46,294 nt of DNA from Burkholderiales bacterium (GCA_014378555.1 JACMNN010000069.1:1-46294), one strand, 5' to 3'. Positions 33,866 to 43,223 are shown, counted from the stretch's first letter. Numbers and translations are program-made. The notes: generated by a model not told the origin, from the letters alone.

Positions 33866-33982
33866 GAAAACCGCGATCACGGAATGCGCTGCAAGGCGCT
33901 TGTCGCCGACGCGTACATAAGTACGCTGGGTGACAAGCAACGCAGCAGCGCGCCCGCGACATACGTAAATTCGGCGGTTTTC
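33866..33982. repeat. Large nested imperfect inverted repeat between iscS and iscU
   Basis: Arms pair in order from outside to centre: GAAAACCGC (33866-33874) with GCGGTTTTC (33974-33982), GCGCTGC (33886-33892) with GCAGCGC (33945-33951), GCTTGTC (33898-33904) with GACAAGC (33932-33938), and GCGTAC (33911-33916) with GTACGC (33921-33926) around an ATAA loop. The inner 31-nt arms have equal length with several mismatches. The structure starts at the iscS stop codon and would fold in the isc mRNA. Confidence 0.75.
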
Positions 33983-35189
33983 AGTGCGCTGCCCACTGAA
34001 CCTGGGAAATGTCGATCCCATCCAAATGCATGTCCCACAACGGGCTCATCGCGCGCAATTTTTCGACGGTGCGTTTCATCGTTGCAATGGTGCTATCCAC
34101 ATCTTGCTCGGTGGTGAAACGTCCGACCGTCATGCGAATCGAGCTGTGCGCCAACTCATCACTACGCCCTAACGCACGCAACACGTACGACGGCTCGAGC
34201 GACGCACTGGTACAGGCCGAGCCCGAACTCACCGCAACTTCTTTTACGCCCATGATCAGGCTTTCGCCTTCGACGTAGTTGAAGCTGATGTTCAAGTTAT
34301 GCGGCACGCGTTGTTCCATGTCGCCGTTAATGAACACTTCTGGAATGTCTTTCAAACCGTTATACAAGCGGTCGCGCAACATGCGAATGCGCTCGTTTTC
34401 GGTCGCCATTTCGAGCTTGGCAAGACGAAACGCTTCACCCATGCCGACAATTTGATGCGTGGCTAAGGTGCCCGAACGGAAGCCCCGTTCGTGGCCGCCA
34501 CCGTGAATCTGTGCCTCTAGACGAATGCGTGGCTTCTTACGCACATACAGCGCGCCCATACCTTTTGGGCCGTAAGATTTATGCGCTGAAAAACTCATTA
34601 AATCGACCTTTAAATCGGCCAGATCAATCACCACTTTGCCAGTGGCCTGCGCTGCATCGACGTGCAGAATAATGCCTTTAGCGCGCGTAATTTCGCCGAT
34701 TTCTTTGATCGGTTGAATCACGCCGATTTCGTTGTTCACCATCATGATCGATACCAGAATGGTGTCTGGGCGCAATGCAGCTTTGAACACATTCATGTCG
34801 ATCAGGCCGTTTTCCATCACGTCCAGATAGGTCACTTCGAAACCGTGACGCTCTAGCTCGCGCATCGTATCGAGCGTGGCTTTATGCTCGGTTTTCACCG
34901 TGATCAGGTGGCGGCCTTTGTCTTTGTAGAACTGTGCCGCGCCCTTGACCGCCAGATTGATCGACTCGGTTGCACCACTCGTCCACACGATCTCTTTGGC
35001 ATCGCAATTGACCAGGTCGGCAACCTGCTCCCGCGCCTCTTCAACTGCTGCTTCGCTTTCCCAGCCGTACGCATGCGAGCGCGACGCCGGGTTGCCGAAA
35101 TGCTCGGTGAGGAAGGGAATCATTTTCGCTGCAACACGCGGGTCAACCGGCGTTGTTGAACTGTAATCCATGTAGATTGGAAGGCTCAT
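33981..35189 (-). CDS. iscS: Cysteine desulfurase IscS
   Basis: The 402-residue PLP enzyme turns cysteine into alanine and an enzyme-bound persulfide for Fe-S clusters and tRNA thiolation. It begins [20 protein letters not shown], has the PLP lysine in [20 protein letters not shown], and the catalytic Cys in the mobile loop [21 protein letters not shown]-terminus SQVQWAAH fits IscS. The gene lies about 45 nt after iscR. Confidence 0.97.
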   Translation of the reverse strand: MSLPIYMDYSSTTPVDPRVAAKMIPFLTEHFGNPASRSHAYGWESEAAVEEAREQVADLVNCDAKEIVWTSGATESINLAVKGAAQFYKDKGRHLITVKTEHKATLDTMRELERHGFEVTYLDVMENGLIDMNVFKAALRPDTILVSIMMVNNEIGVIQPIKEIGEITRAKGIILHVDAAQATGKVVIDLADLKVDLMSFSAHKSYGPKGMGALYVRKKPRIRLEAQIHGGGHERGFRSGTLATHQIVGMGEAFRLAKLEMATENERIRMLRDRLYNGLKDIPEVFINGDMEQRVPHNLNISFNYVEGESLIMGVKEVAVSSGSACTSASLEPSYVLRALGRSDELAHSSIRMTVGRFTTEQDVDSTIATMKRTVEKLRAMSPLWDMHLDGIDISQVQWAAH

Positions 35190-35234
35190 TTACTACTGCA
35201 CTCTTTGAAAAATCTATTCTGAAATTAACGGCGG

Positions 35235-35711
35235 TCAGGCTGCGACTGGCAGCGGGGCCGAAGGTTTGCGGTGATCTTTCACCACATGAATGGACGGCGA
35301 GCGACGCACTTTGGCATCCTCAACCAGCGACTGCAAACTCACGCCCTGAAGGTAGGTGAAGATGTGCGCGTTGAGGCTCGCCCAGAGGTGATGCGTCAAG
35401 CAAATACTATCGTCGTAACAATTTTTTTCGCCACCGCAACTGGTGGTGTCGATGGGCTCATCGACCGCCAAAATAATGTCTGACACGCTGATGGTGCCGG
35501 GTGCTTTGGCCAAGTTGTAGCCGCCGCCCGGACCGCGCACGCTGTCCACCAAACCGTGCCGACGCAACTTTCCGAAAAGCTGCTCAAGGTAGGAGAGGGA
35601 AATTTTTTGCCGCCCCGAAATCTCCGCCAGCGTGACCGGCTCGCCATGATTAAACAGCGCCACATCAATCATGGCGGTAACAGCAAAGCGACCTTTAGTA
35701 GTGAGTTTCAT
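35235..35711 (-). CDS. iscR: Fe-S cluster-sensing regulator IscR
   Basis: The 158-residue Rrf2-family regulator begins MKLTTKGRFAVTAMIDVALF with a winged helix and has the [2Fe-2S] ligands C-x5-C-x5-C with a following His: CGGEKNC, then YDDSIC and LTHH. Holo-IscR represses the isc operon, and loss of its cluster relieves repression. I start at ATG 35711; the longer frame to 35777 lacks similarity. It is the first gene of the operon and its own promoter carries a matching site. Confidence 0.96.
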   Translation of the reverse strand: MKLTTKGRFAVTAMIDVALFNHGEPVTLAEISGRQKISLSYLEQLFGKLRRHGLVDSVRGPGGGYNLAKAPGTISVSDIILAVDEPIDTTSCGGEKNCYDDSICLTHHLWASLNAHIFTYLQGVSLQSLVEDAKVRRSPSIHVVKDHRKPSAPLPVAA

Positions 35712-35875
35712 GTTTTTTCGCACTCTGTTTACCGTGTGCGCGTCACCAACGTGAAACGCGCTTTCGGTTACGACCAACCCTTCAACCGACTATCTGGAAA
35801 GGTTGGGGCTTTGTCTTTCAAAACAACCTCAAAACCGCTTGAAATGTCTGGTTGCAGACTGTTTCGATACAGCGA

Positions 35876-35904
35876 ATATTAAGATACCCGAGTAAATTAG
35901 TCAA
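35876..35904 (-). promoter_or_regulatory. Sigma-70 promoter of the isc operon
   Basis: On the minus strand, TTGACT (35904-35899) and TAATAT (35881-35876) are separated by exactly 17 bp. Predicted transcription start is near 35869, giving a leader of about 160 nt before iscR. Confidence 0.85.
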
Positions 35905-35908
35905 GCTA
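35884..35908 (+). promoter_or_regulatory. IscR type 1 binding site
   Basis: This 25-bp element fits the E. coli type 1 consensus closely (ATASYYGACTRWWWYAGTC and onward): it reads ATACCCGAGT, AAATT, AGTCAAG and so on, with only isolated mismatches. It covers the -35 box and spacer of the isc promoter, the expected position for repression by [2Fe-2S]-IscR. Confidence 0.8.
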
Positions 35909-36082
35909 AAGCCCGAGTCATTCACTAGGATATTGAAATTAGGTCGGTGCGCGCAGAAACTACCCCTTAACTTGCGCCCACGTGGCCTCGCCGCGCAGCG
36001 CAAACAGCGTTTGTTGCCAACGCAACGGTCAATTCGTCGCCCCGGTCAAGGCGCATTTTCGTAGCTAGCTACCTGACCCTAG
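35909..36082. other. Gap between the isc promoter and the EamA gene end
   Basis: No gene or clear terminator for the minus-strand EamA gene was recognised here. The sequence 35940-36060 is GC-rich and holds only short shadow frames. Confidence 0.4.
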
Positions 36083-37132
36083 TTAATGGCGGTGCCCATG
36101 ATGAGCATCCGGCACATGCGGGTGAGCGTGCCGGGTCGGGGCGTGCGTATGTGGATGGCTATGTTCAGCGTCAGCCAATTCAGCATGAACATGCTCGTGA
36201 TGACCATCGTCGTGCCGGTGCGCATGCTCGTGGTGCACAGCTTCATGCAAATGCTCATGATGGTGCGATTCCGCAAGGTGAAACATCACGCCCACCAGCA
36301 TAAGCCCGCCGCCTGCGAGCATCGCTGCCGACACGGAACGGTCGCCCAAGATAAAGGCAACCAGCGCACCAATAAACGGTGCTAGCGCGAACACGGAGCC
36401 CGTTCGTGCGGCACCAAACGCCCGCTGCGCCAGCAGATAAAAACGCAGACTCAAACCGTAACCGGTCGCACCCACCAGAAACAGCGCCAGTGCTGCTGAC
36501 CATGACGGCGTGGGCTCGCCAAGAAGTTGGCCGATTACGCCGGTAGCGCTTGCGCCAAGCGCGGCTTTGATCATCACAACCTGACCCGGATCGCGTTCGG
36601 CGAGTGCGCGCGACAACGTATTGTCCATCCCCCATGCGGCGGTGGCCAGCAATACGGCAAGCGTGCCCCACAACTGCGCGTCTCCCATCGAGCCACGATC
36701 CAACACCAGCACAACGCCGCCCGCAAGCAACAAAAACATGGCCGCCCCTACCCTGCGATCCATTGTTTCGCCGTAAATCCGCCAAGCCAACACCGCAGTA
36801 AACAATGCCTCAAGCGTGAGCAACAGCGATGCACTGGTGCCACTGGTGCGCTGCAGCCCCCATGCCAAAGCTACAGGTCCAATGACCGCGCCGAACAGCG
36901 CCACGGCGGCAAGTCTTGCGTAATCGCCACGCACCACGCGAGCCTCATGTGCGGCACCGCGGCGTGACAACACACCAACCACCGCGGCACCCGCGTACAG
37001 CAACGCCGCAGTGCTGAACGCGCCCACTGCAACGCCAAATCGCTGCACCAGCGGCGTGCTGATGCCGAACAGTCCGGCCGCCACCAGCGCCAGCAATGCG
37101 CCGCGCAGCGCGGGCAGGGAGGGCGCACTCAC
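36083..37132 (-). CDS. EamA/DMT-family permease with histidine-rich C-terminal tail
   Basis: The 349-residue product has ten predicted hydrophobic helices in two EamA halves (LPALRGALLALVAAGLFGIS ... LWGTLAVLLATAAWGMDNTL ... LAPFIGALVAFILGDRSVS). It ends in about 60 residues that are nearly one third histidine (for example HHEHLHEAVHHEHAHRHDDG). Start is GTG 37132, about 20 nt after nikR. DMT permeases move many metabolites; RhtA- or YddG-like members export. The His tail and direct linkage to nikR suggest transport of nickel or another transition metal. That function is inferred, not family knowledge. Confidence 0.8.
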   Translation of the reverse strand: MSAPSLPALRGALLALVAAGLFGISTPLVQRFGVAVGAFSTAALLYAGAAVVGVLSRRGAAHEARVVRGDYARLAAVALFGAVIGPVALAWGLQRTSGTSASLLLTLEALFTAVLAWRIYGETMDRRVGAAMFLLLAGGVVLVLDRGSMGDAQLWGTLAVLLATAAWGMDNTLSRALAERDPGQVVMIKAALGASATGVIGQLLGEPTPSWSAALALFLVGATGYGLSLRFYLLAQRAFGAARTGSVFALAPFIGALVAFILGDRSVSAAMLAGGGLMLVGVMFHLAESHHHEHLHEAVHHEHAHRHDDGHHEHVHAELADAEHSHPHTHAPTRHAHPHVPDAHHGHRH

Positions 37133-37152
37133 CGCGCTAGCGCCATGGTTGG

Positions 37153-37707
37153 CTACGTCTTAGGGTGCACATGAGAATGACTTGCAAGACCGCCGTCGGC
37201 ATCGGCTGTGCCCTCGTGGGTGTGCGCATGCAAATGTGTAAGCGGCTGTGGGTGCGGTGCTGCCGACGCTTCATCGAAATGATGCGCATGAGCGTGGGGA
37301 TGACCGACCTGCACCGGCACCAGATTCACCTGACCGTGGCGCACGCCGCGCTCGGCAATTAAAAGCTGTGAAAAGCGCTTTACCGCTGCCGTCGGTCCGC
37401 GCAGAATCGCTGCCTCTAAGCAGTGATCATGATCGAGATGCACATGCATCGTCGACACGCTTAAGTCGTGATGCGCGTGATGTGCAGCGGTCATCCGCGC
37501 GGCCAGATCGCGTTGGTGATGGTTATAAACATAGCTGACGCAGGCGACACAGTGCGTGGCACTGTCGGAGGCGAGACGATCTGCCTCTAACGCGCCGCGC
37601 ACTAGATCGCGAAACGCTTCAGAACGATTTTGATAGCCGCGCTGATCAAGCAACCGATCGAATTCGTCGGCCAGATCATCGTTGACAGAAATTGTGATTC
37701 GCCGCAT
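37153..37707 (-). CDS. nikR: Nickel-responsive regulator NikR with His-rich extension
   Basis: The 184-residue product has the ribbon-helix-helix DNA-binding domain (MRRITISVNDDLADEFDRLL) and the ACT-like nickel domain. The metal site is intact: YVYNHHQRDLAARM, HHAHHDLSVSTMHVHLDHDH then C, matching the His, His-x-His and Cys ligands of E. coli NikR. Typical NikR is about 133-140 residues; this one has a C-terminal extension of about 45 residues rich in His (HPHAHAHHFDEAS, THLHAHTHEGT, HSHVHPKT). ATG 37707 is preferred over TTG 37716; AAGGGG lies 9 nt upstream. Placed between the copper ATPase and the EamA permease. Confidence 0.92.
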   Translation of the reverse strand: MRRITISVNDDLADEFDRLLDQRGYQNRSEAFRDLVRGALEADRLASDSATHCVACVSYVYNHHQRDLAARMTAAHHAHHDLSVSTMHVHLDHDHCLEAAILRGPTAAVKRFSQLLIAERGVRHGQVNLVPVQVGHPHAHAHHFDEASAAPHPQPLTHLHAHTHEGTADADGGLASHSHVHPKT

Positions 37708-37710
37708 GAT

Positions 37711-37729
37711 TTGCAACCCCTTATTGCAA
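37711..37729. promoter_or_regulatory. Palindromic element before nikR, possible operator
   Basis: Two TTGCAA palindromes (37711-37716 and 37724-37729) are separated by 7 bp in the 51-bp gap between the ATPase gene and nikR, spanning the nikR ribosome-binding region. It does not match the E. coli NikR site, so assignment is weak. Confidence 0.25.
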
Positions 37730-37758
37730 TGCTAGCTGCAACCGTCGCGGCCCGGTTT

Positions 37759-40167
37759 CTACTTTGCGCCGCGCAAACGAAGCGCGTTGGCGATCACCGA
37801 GACCGAGCTTAAACTCATCGCCAGTGCGGCGATCATGGGTGACAACAGCCATCCGGTAAGCGGAAACAATAAACCGGCGGCGAGCGGCACACCCAGCGCG
37901 TTGTAGACAAAAGCGAATCCAAGATTTTGCTTCATGTTTGTGATCGTATCCTGGGAAATTTGTCGAGCCAGCGAGATACCGCGCAAGTCTCCTTTGACCA
38001 GCGTCACCTGCGCGCTGTTCATGGCCACATCGGTTCCGGTGCCCATCGCGATGCCGATGTCGGCCTTCGCCAGCGCGGGCGCATCGTTGATGCCATCACC
38101 TGCCATGGCGACCACCCGACCCGCTTTCTGAAAGCGCTCAACCAAGGCCAGTTTGTCAGCCGGTTTGACCTCACCGTAGACTTCATCGATGCCGAGCTTT
38201 TTCGCTACCGAATTGGCTGTAGTCAAACCGTCACCGGTGGCCATCACCACACGAATGCCACTGGCACGCAGTGTGGCCAGCGCTTCCATGGTGCTGGGCT
38301 TGACCGGATCAGACACCGCGATTATTCCGGCGAGCTTTTTCTCGACCGCCAAATACATCACGCTAGCGCCTTGTTGCCTCAAGGCTTCGGCCTGTTCCGA
38401 GACACTGTCGACAAGCACGCCAAGATCTTGCATCAATGCCGTGTTACCCAAGGCCATCTGTTGTTGATCGATCACGCCGCGCACGCCGATTCCGGTGCTT
38501 GACTCGAACTTATCGACTCGACTCAACGTGAGAGCTTGCGCATGCGCTGCGCGCACGATGGCGTCGGCAAGCGGGTGCTCGCTGCCTTGATCCAAGCTCG
38601 CCGCGAGCCGCAGTATCTCGGACTCGGTGTAACCGGCAACGGCGACGGCTCGATCAAACGTCGGCTTGCCCTCGGTCAGGGTTCCCGTTTTGTCGACGAT
38701 CAGCGTGTCCACTTTGCGAAAATTCTCAATCGCTGCTGCATCACGAAACAGCACGCCTTGAGTGGCTGCGCGACCCGTCGCAACCATGATCGACATCGGT
38801 GTGGCGAGCCCCAGCGCACAGGGACAGGCGATGATCAGCACCGACACCGCAGCGATCAAGCCATACACCCAGCTAGGCTCTGGGCCCAACCAGCCCCAGA
38901 CGAAAAAAGTGCTGATGGCGATGCCAACAACGGTCATAACAAAGTACGACGCAACCGCGTCCGCCATGCGTTGCATCGGTGCACGCGAACGCTGCGCCAT
39001 GGCCACCATCTGCACAATCTGCGCAAGCACGGTTTGCGCGCCGACTCTTTCTGATTTGATGATCAGCGCACCCGATCCGTTCATGGTGGCGCCGATCACG
39101 CTATCACCCACGCGCTTGGTCACCGGGATCGGTTCACCGGTCAGCATCGATTCGTCTACCGGGCTTTCGCCGTCAGTCACCACACCATCCACCGGCAACT
39201 TTTCGCCGGGGCGGACGCGCAACTGGTCGCCGACATGAACGTGCGTAAGCGGAATGTCTTCTTCGGTTCCATCGCTATTGATGCGCCGCGCTGTTTTCGG
39301 TGCAAGCCCGAGTAGCGATTTGATTGCGGCGGAGGTTTGTGATCGCGCCTTGAGCTCAAGAATTTGACCGAGCAAGGTGAGCGAAATGATCACAGCAGCC
39401 GCCTCGAAATACACCGCGACCCGTCCCATCGACTGAAACGCTACGGGGAATGCTGTTGGCGCAATGGTTGCAACCACGCTGTAGAGAAACGCCGCACCGG
39501 TGCCGATGGCGATCAGCGTCCACATGTTGGGACTGCGATTGAAGATCGACTGCGCGCCGCGCGCGAAAAAAGGCCAACCGGCCCACAACACAATCGGCAG
39601 CGTCAGCAGCAACTCGATCCAGCTTTGCGTTGCCATAGCAAACCAGCCCAGCTGGTGGCCGAACATCGCCAACACGGTCACCACCACCGTGAGCGGTAGC
39701 GTCCACCAGAATCGCCGCTGAAAGTTCAGCAACTCCGGGTTGTCGTCCTCTTCAAGGCTTGGCATTTCGGGCTCGAGCGCCATGCCACACTTCGGACAGG
39801 TGCCCGGATGATCCTGACGTATCTCTGGATGCATAGGGCAGGTGTACATCGATGCAATCGAACCTGCAGGCGAAGCGACGGGAAGGGTGCGCGGTGCGAC
39901 TTCGTTCGCAGCCAAATACTTGTCAGGGTCCGCCACGAACTTGCTTTGGCAACCTGCGCTGCAAAAGTAAAATATGTTGCCGCCATGCTGATGTTTATGC
40001 GCCGACTGTTCGGTCACCGCCATGCCGCATACGGGGTCTTTGAGCGCTGCGCTGGGCGTGGCCGTGGACAGCGTGTCGGGAGCGGATTTGCTGGCGCAGC
40101 AGCCGCCTTGTGGCGCAGCCGCCGGTGTCGGCGCTGGCAAAACTGAATTCGTGGCGACGTGATTCAT
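37759..40167 (-). CDS. Copper-type P1B-ATPase with YHS and CPMHP N-terminal metal modules
   Basis: The 802-residue P-type ATPase exports heavy metal, most likely Cu+. Its N-terminus has a Cys/His segment ([10 protein letters not shown]), a YHS domain (KDPVCGMAV ... [20 protein letters not shown]) and a heavy-metal-binding module ([20 protein letters not shown] then GM), rather than the usual GMTCxxC HMA domain. Core motifs: TGEPIPV in the actuator domain, [15 protein letters not shown] in the transport helix, [11 protein letters not shown] (phosphorylated Asp) and [15 protein letters not shown]. The C-terminus has [11 protein letters not shown] and MSLSSVSVI, typical of Cu+ ATPases. ATG 40167 has AAGG 6 nt upstream. 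It follows the DUF305 gene and precedes nikR. Confidence 0.92.
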   Translation of the reverse strand: MNHVATNSVLPAPTPAAAPQGGCCASKSAPDTLSTATPSAALKDPVCGMAVTEQSAHKHQHGGNIFYFCSAGCQSKFVADPDKYLAANEVAPRTLPVASPAGSIASMYTCPMHPEIRQDHPGTCPKCGMALEPEMPSLEEDDNPELLNFQRRFWWTLPLTVVVTVLAMFGHQLGWFAMATQSWIELLLTLPIVLWAGWPFFARGAQSIFNRSPNMWTLIAIGTGAAFLYSVVATIAPTAFPVAFQSMGRVAVYFEAAAVIISLTLLGQILELKARSQTSAAIKSLLGLAPKTARRINSDGTEEDIPLTHVHVGDQLRVRPGEKLPVDGVVTDGESPVDESMLTGEPIPVTKRVGDSVIGATMNGSGALIIKSERVGAQTVLAQIVQMVAMAQRSRAPMQRMADAVASYFVMTVVGIAISTFFVWGWLGPEPSWVYGLIAAVSVLIIACPCALGLATPMSIMVATGRAATQGVLFRDAAAIENFRKVDTLIVDKTGTLTEGKPTFDRAVAVAGYTESEILRLAASLDQGSEHPLADAIVRAAHAQALTLSRVDKFESSTGIGVRGVIDQQQMALGNTALMQDLGVLVDSVSEQAEALRQQGASVMYLAVEKKLAGIIAVSDPVKPSTMEALATLRASGIRVVMATGDGLTTANSVAKKLGIDEVYGEVKPADKLALVERFQKAGRVVAMAGDGINDAPALAKADIGIAMGTGTDVAMNSAQVTLVKGDLRGISLARQISQDTITNMKQNLGFAFVYNALGVPLAAGLLFPLTGWLLSPMIAALAMSLSSVSVIANALRLRGAK

Positions 40168-40306
40168 GACGGCCTTTCGGGCGCAACGTAGGACGCATCG
40201 GCGGCTGGAGCGGCGCGGTCGTCGCGCCCGCCATTAAAAGCGTTTAAGAACAGCGCTGCCGCGCCGACGCATTTGTTAACACTCACTAACGCACGGCGCG
40301 CCATTG

Positions 40307-40705
40307 TTACTTCTGCGTCGCCAACCACTTGTCGAATTGACGAATTTCCCTGTTTTGCGCGGCGATGATTTGTTTCGCCATTTTTTTCATGACCGGCGAT
40401 TTGCCGTGATCGATCTGCATTTGCGCCATGTCAACACCTTGCTGATGGTGCATCTTCATCATCATTGCAAAGTCTTTGTCGGTGTCGCCGGTCGTGGCCA
40501 TTTTCTGCATGCCATCCATTCCAGCCATCATGGATTTCTTCATGCCGTCGGACCCCATCATCGCCTGGTGCGCGTCCGGTTGTGCCGTGGTGGCTATTGG
40601 CATGGCCATCATGGCCGGCTGCGCCTGCGCCGTATTCATGACAGCGAAGGCGGTGACTGCAGCAAAGCCAACAGCTCGCGTTAACGGGAGAAATACGTAT
40701 TTCAT
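40307..40705 (-). CDS. DUF305 family Met/His-rich periplasmic protein
   Basis: The 132-residue product has a signal peptide (GFAAVTAFAVMNTAQAQ), a Met-rich stretch (MMGSDGMKKSMMAGMDGMQK) and the DUF305 core DKDFAMMMKMHHQQGVDMAQ followed by KMAKQIIAAQNREI. DUF305 proteins such as cyanobacterial CopM bind copper through Met and His in the periplasm. Placement between the CusF-like gene and the copper ATPase supports copper handling. Confidence 0.85.
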   Translation of the reverse strand: MKYVFLPLTRAVGFAAVTAFAVMNTAQAQPAMMAMPIATTAQPDAHQAMMGSDGMKKSMMAGMDGMQKMATTGDTDKDFAMMMKMHHQQGVDMAQMQIDHGKSPVMKKMAKQIIAAQNREIRQFDKWLATQK

Positions 40706-40830
40706 GGCGTGCTTTCGTTAGGTTTTGATCCGCTGAGTGTTGGCCCAGCCCATCATGATCCCTGTAGGAGATCAGCCCGAAGCCGCGTGAGGCGCGAGCG
40801 TGCCTGCGCACGCACGGCATCGACACGCTT

Positions 40831-41196
40831 TTATTTAGCTGTAACCATTTCAGTTACGACGTAGGAACCGCCTTCCTGAATGATCTTTACTTTCACTTTG
40901 TCGCCAACCTGAGCGTTATCGAGCAGCGTGCCGTCTTTTACTTTGAACACCATGGTCATGCCCGGCATGTCGAGACTTTTAATCGCCTCGTGCTTAAGTG
41001 TGATTTTTTTCGAATCTTTGTCGATCTTGCGTATTTCGGCATGGGTCAGGTCGGCGTCGGCACTAGACATCAACTTGGTCGGATCGGTTTTCCCGTGGTG
41101 GTCGTGACTTTTCACCGCTTCGGATTGAGCAACGCTTGATAGCGTGGCGACCGCAACGATTGCGAAGGCAGTGGTGAGTGTTTTGATCAGGTTCAT
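40831..41196 (-). CDS. CusF-like periplasmic copper-binding protein
   Basis: The 121-residue product has a signal peptide (LTTAFAIVAVATLSSVAQSE) and the CusF OB-fold pattern: IRKIDKDSKKITLKHEAIKS, then LDMPGMTMVFKVKD, which carries the Met ligands and Trp-region equivalent, and LLDNAQVGDKVKVKI. CusF binds Cu+ or Ag+ and normally donates it to CusB. No cusA or cusB is in the window, so here its partner may be the TolC-type protein, the multicopper oxidase or an ATPase. Confidence 0.9.
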   Translation of the reverse strand: MNLIKTLTTAFAIVAVATLSSVAQSEAVKSHDHHGKTDPTKLMSSADADLTHAEIRKIDKDSKKITLKHEAIKSLDMPGMTMVFKVKDGTLLDNAQVGDKVKVKIIQEGGSYVVTEMVTAK

Positions 41197-41242
41197 AAAT
41201 TACTTTCGGATGGAGTTAAATTGATATTAGGAGTGCCGTCGG

Positions 41243-41758
41243 TTAATGCTTTTGCGCATGCCCGTCACTTTTGGTGACCTTGATCTTGCCGACCATGCCG
41301 GCCTGATAATGGCCCGCGATCAGGCACGCAAAATCGAAGTCGCCCGCCTTGTTAAAGTGCCATACGATTTCGCCTGACTTGCCGGCGGGAACATGCGCCA
41401 TGTACGGTTCGTCGTGCTCCATATTCGGAAACTTAAGCATTAGCGCGGCATGCTCCTCGAGTTCTTTTTTCGTGCCTATGACCAGCTCGTGGAGCTGTTT
41501 GCCGTCGTTTTTCATCACCAGCTTTACGGTGTCACCCTGCTTGACTTCAATCAACGCCGGATTGAAACGCATGTTGTCGGTCATCGACAACGCGATGGTG
41601 CGTTTCACTGACTTGGGGTCGCCCGCGATACCCCATTCTTTTTGCTCTTTTTTGACGGTGACCGTCTTTTTGGCATGCTCATCGCCGTGCGCTCGCACAA
41701 GCGTTGATGTCGCCAGTGAAAACAGTACGGCGCCAATAATTATGGTGTGTTTTTTCAT
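41243..41758 (-). CDS. Cupredoxin-domain copper protein
   Basis: The 171-residue product begins MKKHTIIIGAVLFSLATSTL (signal peptide). I chose ATG 41758 because AGGA lies 7 nt upstream, while longer versions overlap the oxidase gene. The mature part is a cupredoxin: DNMRFNPALIEVKQGDTVKL, QLHELVIG (His ligand), and the C-terminal DFDFACLIAGHYQAGMVGKI holding Cys, His and Met ligands of a type 1 site. It probably shuttles copper or electrons with the oxidase encoded just upstream. Confidence 0.9.
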   Translation of the reverse strand: MKKHTIIIGAVLFSLATSTLVRAHGDEHAKKTVTVKKEQKEWGIAGDPKSVKRTIALSMTDNMRFNPALIEVKQGDTVKLVMKNDGKQLHELVIGTKKELEEHAALMLKFPNMEHDEPYMAHVPAGKSGEIVWHFNKAGDFDFACLIAGHYQAGMVGKIKVTKSDGHAQKH

Positions 41759-41801
41759 GACAGTTCCTTTCGTTAAGCGCTTCATAAACGCGAACATCAC
41801 A

Positions 41802-43223
41802 CTAATGGTTTCCATGCCCAGTAGGTTTACGAACCTGCACCTCAACTTGTTTGATCGGCATGCGCTCCACTGGCATTGCGCCCTTACCTTCCGCTTTAAA
41901 ACGCGCTGGATCAGGCAGCGATCCCGTCCACTCAAAGGCCACCTCACCGGGCGGATGCTTATACCAACCGGGATCAGAGTAGTCGCCCGGTTTTTGTTCT
42001 TTGCGCACTTTCAGCATGCTGAACATGCCGCCCATACCGACTGACCCGAACGGTCCGGTGCCGGTCATCATTTGCGCGGTGTTATCCGGCAGCGGCATTT
42101 CCATTTCGGTCATGTCGTGCATTCCGCGCTCGGCCATCACCATGTATTCTGGGATCAGGTTGGTAATTTTTTTCGCCACACCGCGATGATCCACTCCAAT
42201 CATCGTGGGTACGTTGTGCCCCATCGCGTTCATGGTGTGATGACTCTTGTGACAATGAAACGCCCAGTCGCCCGGCTCATCGGCCAGAAAATCAATTTGC
42301 CGCATTTGCCCGACTGCAACGTCGGTCGTAATCTCCGGCCAGCGGGCCGACTTGGGCGTCGGCCCACCATCGGTGCCGGTGATCAAAAACTCGTGCCCGT
42401 GCAAATGAATCGGGTGGTTGGTCATGGTCAGATTGCCGATACGAATGCGCACCTTGTCATTGAGCCGAACGTTGAGTGAATCGATACCCGGAAACACCCG
42501 GCTGTTCCACGTCCACAAATTGAAGTCGACCATGGTCATGATCTTTGGCGTGTAGGCACCGGGATCAATGTCATACGAGTTGAGCAGGAACACGAAGTCG
42601 CGATCCACCTCGTCAATCAACGGATGTTTTTCCTTTGGATGGGTGACCCAGAAGCCCATCATTCCCATTGCCATTTGCACCATTTCGTCGGCGTGGGGGT
42701 GGTACATAAACGTGCCCGGACGCCGCGCGACAAACTCGTAAACGAAAGTTTTTCCGGGCTCGATACCCGGCTGATTGAGCCCGGTGACGCCGTCCATACC
42801 GTTCGGTAAACGCTGTCCGTGCCAATGCACGCTGGTCACCTCGCCCAGCTTATTGGTGACAAAAATACGCACCCGATCACCCTCTACCACCTCAATAGTT
42901 GGGCCTGGACTTTGTCCGTTATAGCCCCACAAATGCGCCTTAAAGCCTTCGCACATTTCGCGCACGACGGGCTCGGCGACCAGATGGAATTCTTTGACGC
43001 CGTTGTTCATGCGCCACGGCAACGTCCAGCCATTCAACGTCACCACCGGGTTATACGGACGGCCTGTATTTGGCACTAGCGGCGGCATGGTGTTCGGCTT
43101 TGTTTGCACCACCGGTTCCGGCAATGCGGCCATGGCCACCCGACTGACCGAGGCGGCTGCCACTGCGCCACCGGCAATGCTTGCGATGCCGGCTGAGCGT
43201 AGAAAATCTCGACGCGAACTCAT
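41802..43223 (-). CDS. Multicopper oxidase (Tat-exported, copper-resistance type)
   Basis: The 473-residue product has a Tat leader (SSRRDFLRSAGIASIAGGAV) and all four copper-binding segments: SVHWHGQRLPNGMDG, GTFMYHPHADEMVQ, NHPIHLHGHEFLITG, and DWAFHCHKSHHTMNAMGHNV with the type 1 Cys, flanking trinuclear-site histidines and axial Met. A Met-rich stretch (MVMAERGMHDMTEMEMPLPD) precedes the C-terminus. Such oxidases convert Cu+ to less toxic Cu2+ in the periplasm. It lies between the TolC-family and cupredoxin genes. Confidence 0.92.
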   Translation of the reverse strand: MSSRRDFLRSAGIASIAGGAVAAASVSRVAMAALPEPVVQTKPNTMPPLVPNTGRPYNPVVTLNGWTLPWRMNNGVKEFHLVAEPVVREMCEGFKAHLWGYNGQSPGPTIEVVEGDRVRIFVTNKLGEVTSVHWHGQRLPNGMDGVTGLNQPGIEPGKTFVYEFVARRPGTFMYHPHADEMVQMAMGMMGFWVTHPKEKHPLIDEVDRDFVFLLNSYDIDPGAYTPKIMTMVDFNLWTWNSRVFPGIDSLNVRLNDKVRIRIGNLTMTNHPIHLHGHEFLITGTDGGPTPKSARWPEITTDVAVGQMRQIDFLADEPGDWAFHCHKSHHTMNAMGHNVPTMIGVDHRGVAKKITNLIPEYMVMAERGMHDMTEMEMPLPDNTAQMMTGTGPFGSVGMGGMFSMLKVRKEQKPGDYSDPGWYKHPPGEVAFEWTGSLPDPARFKAEGKGAMPVERMPIKQVEVQVRKPTGHGNH

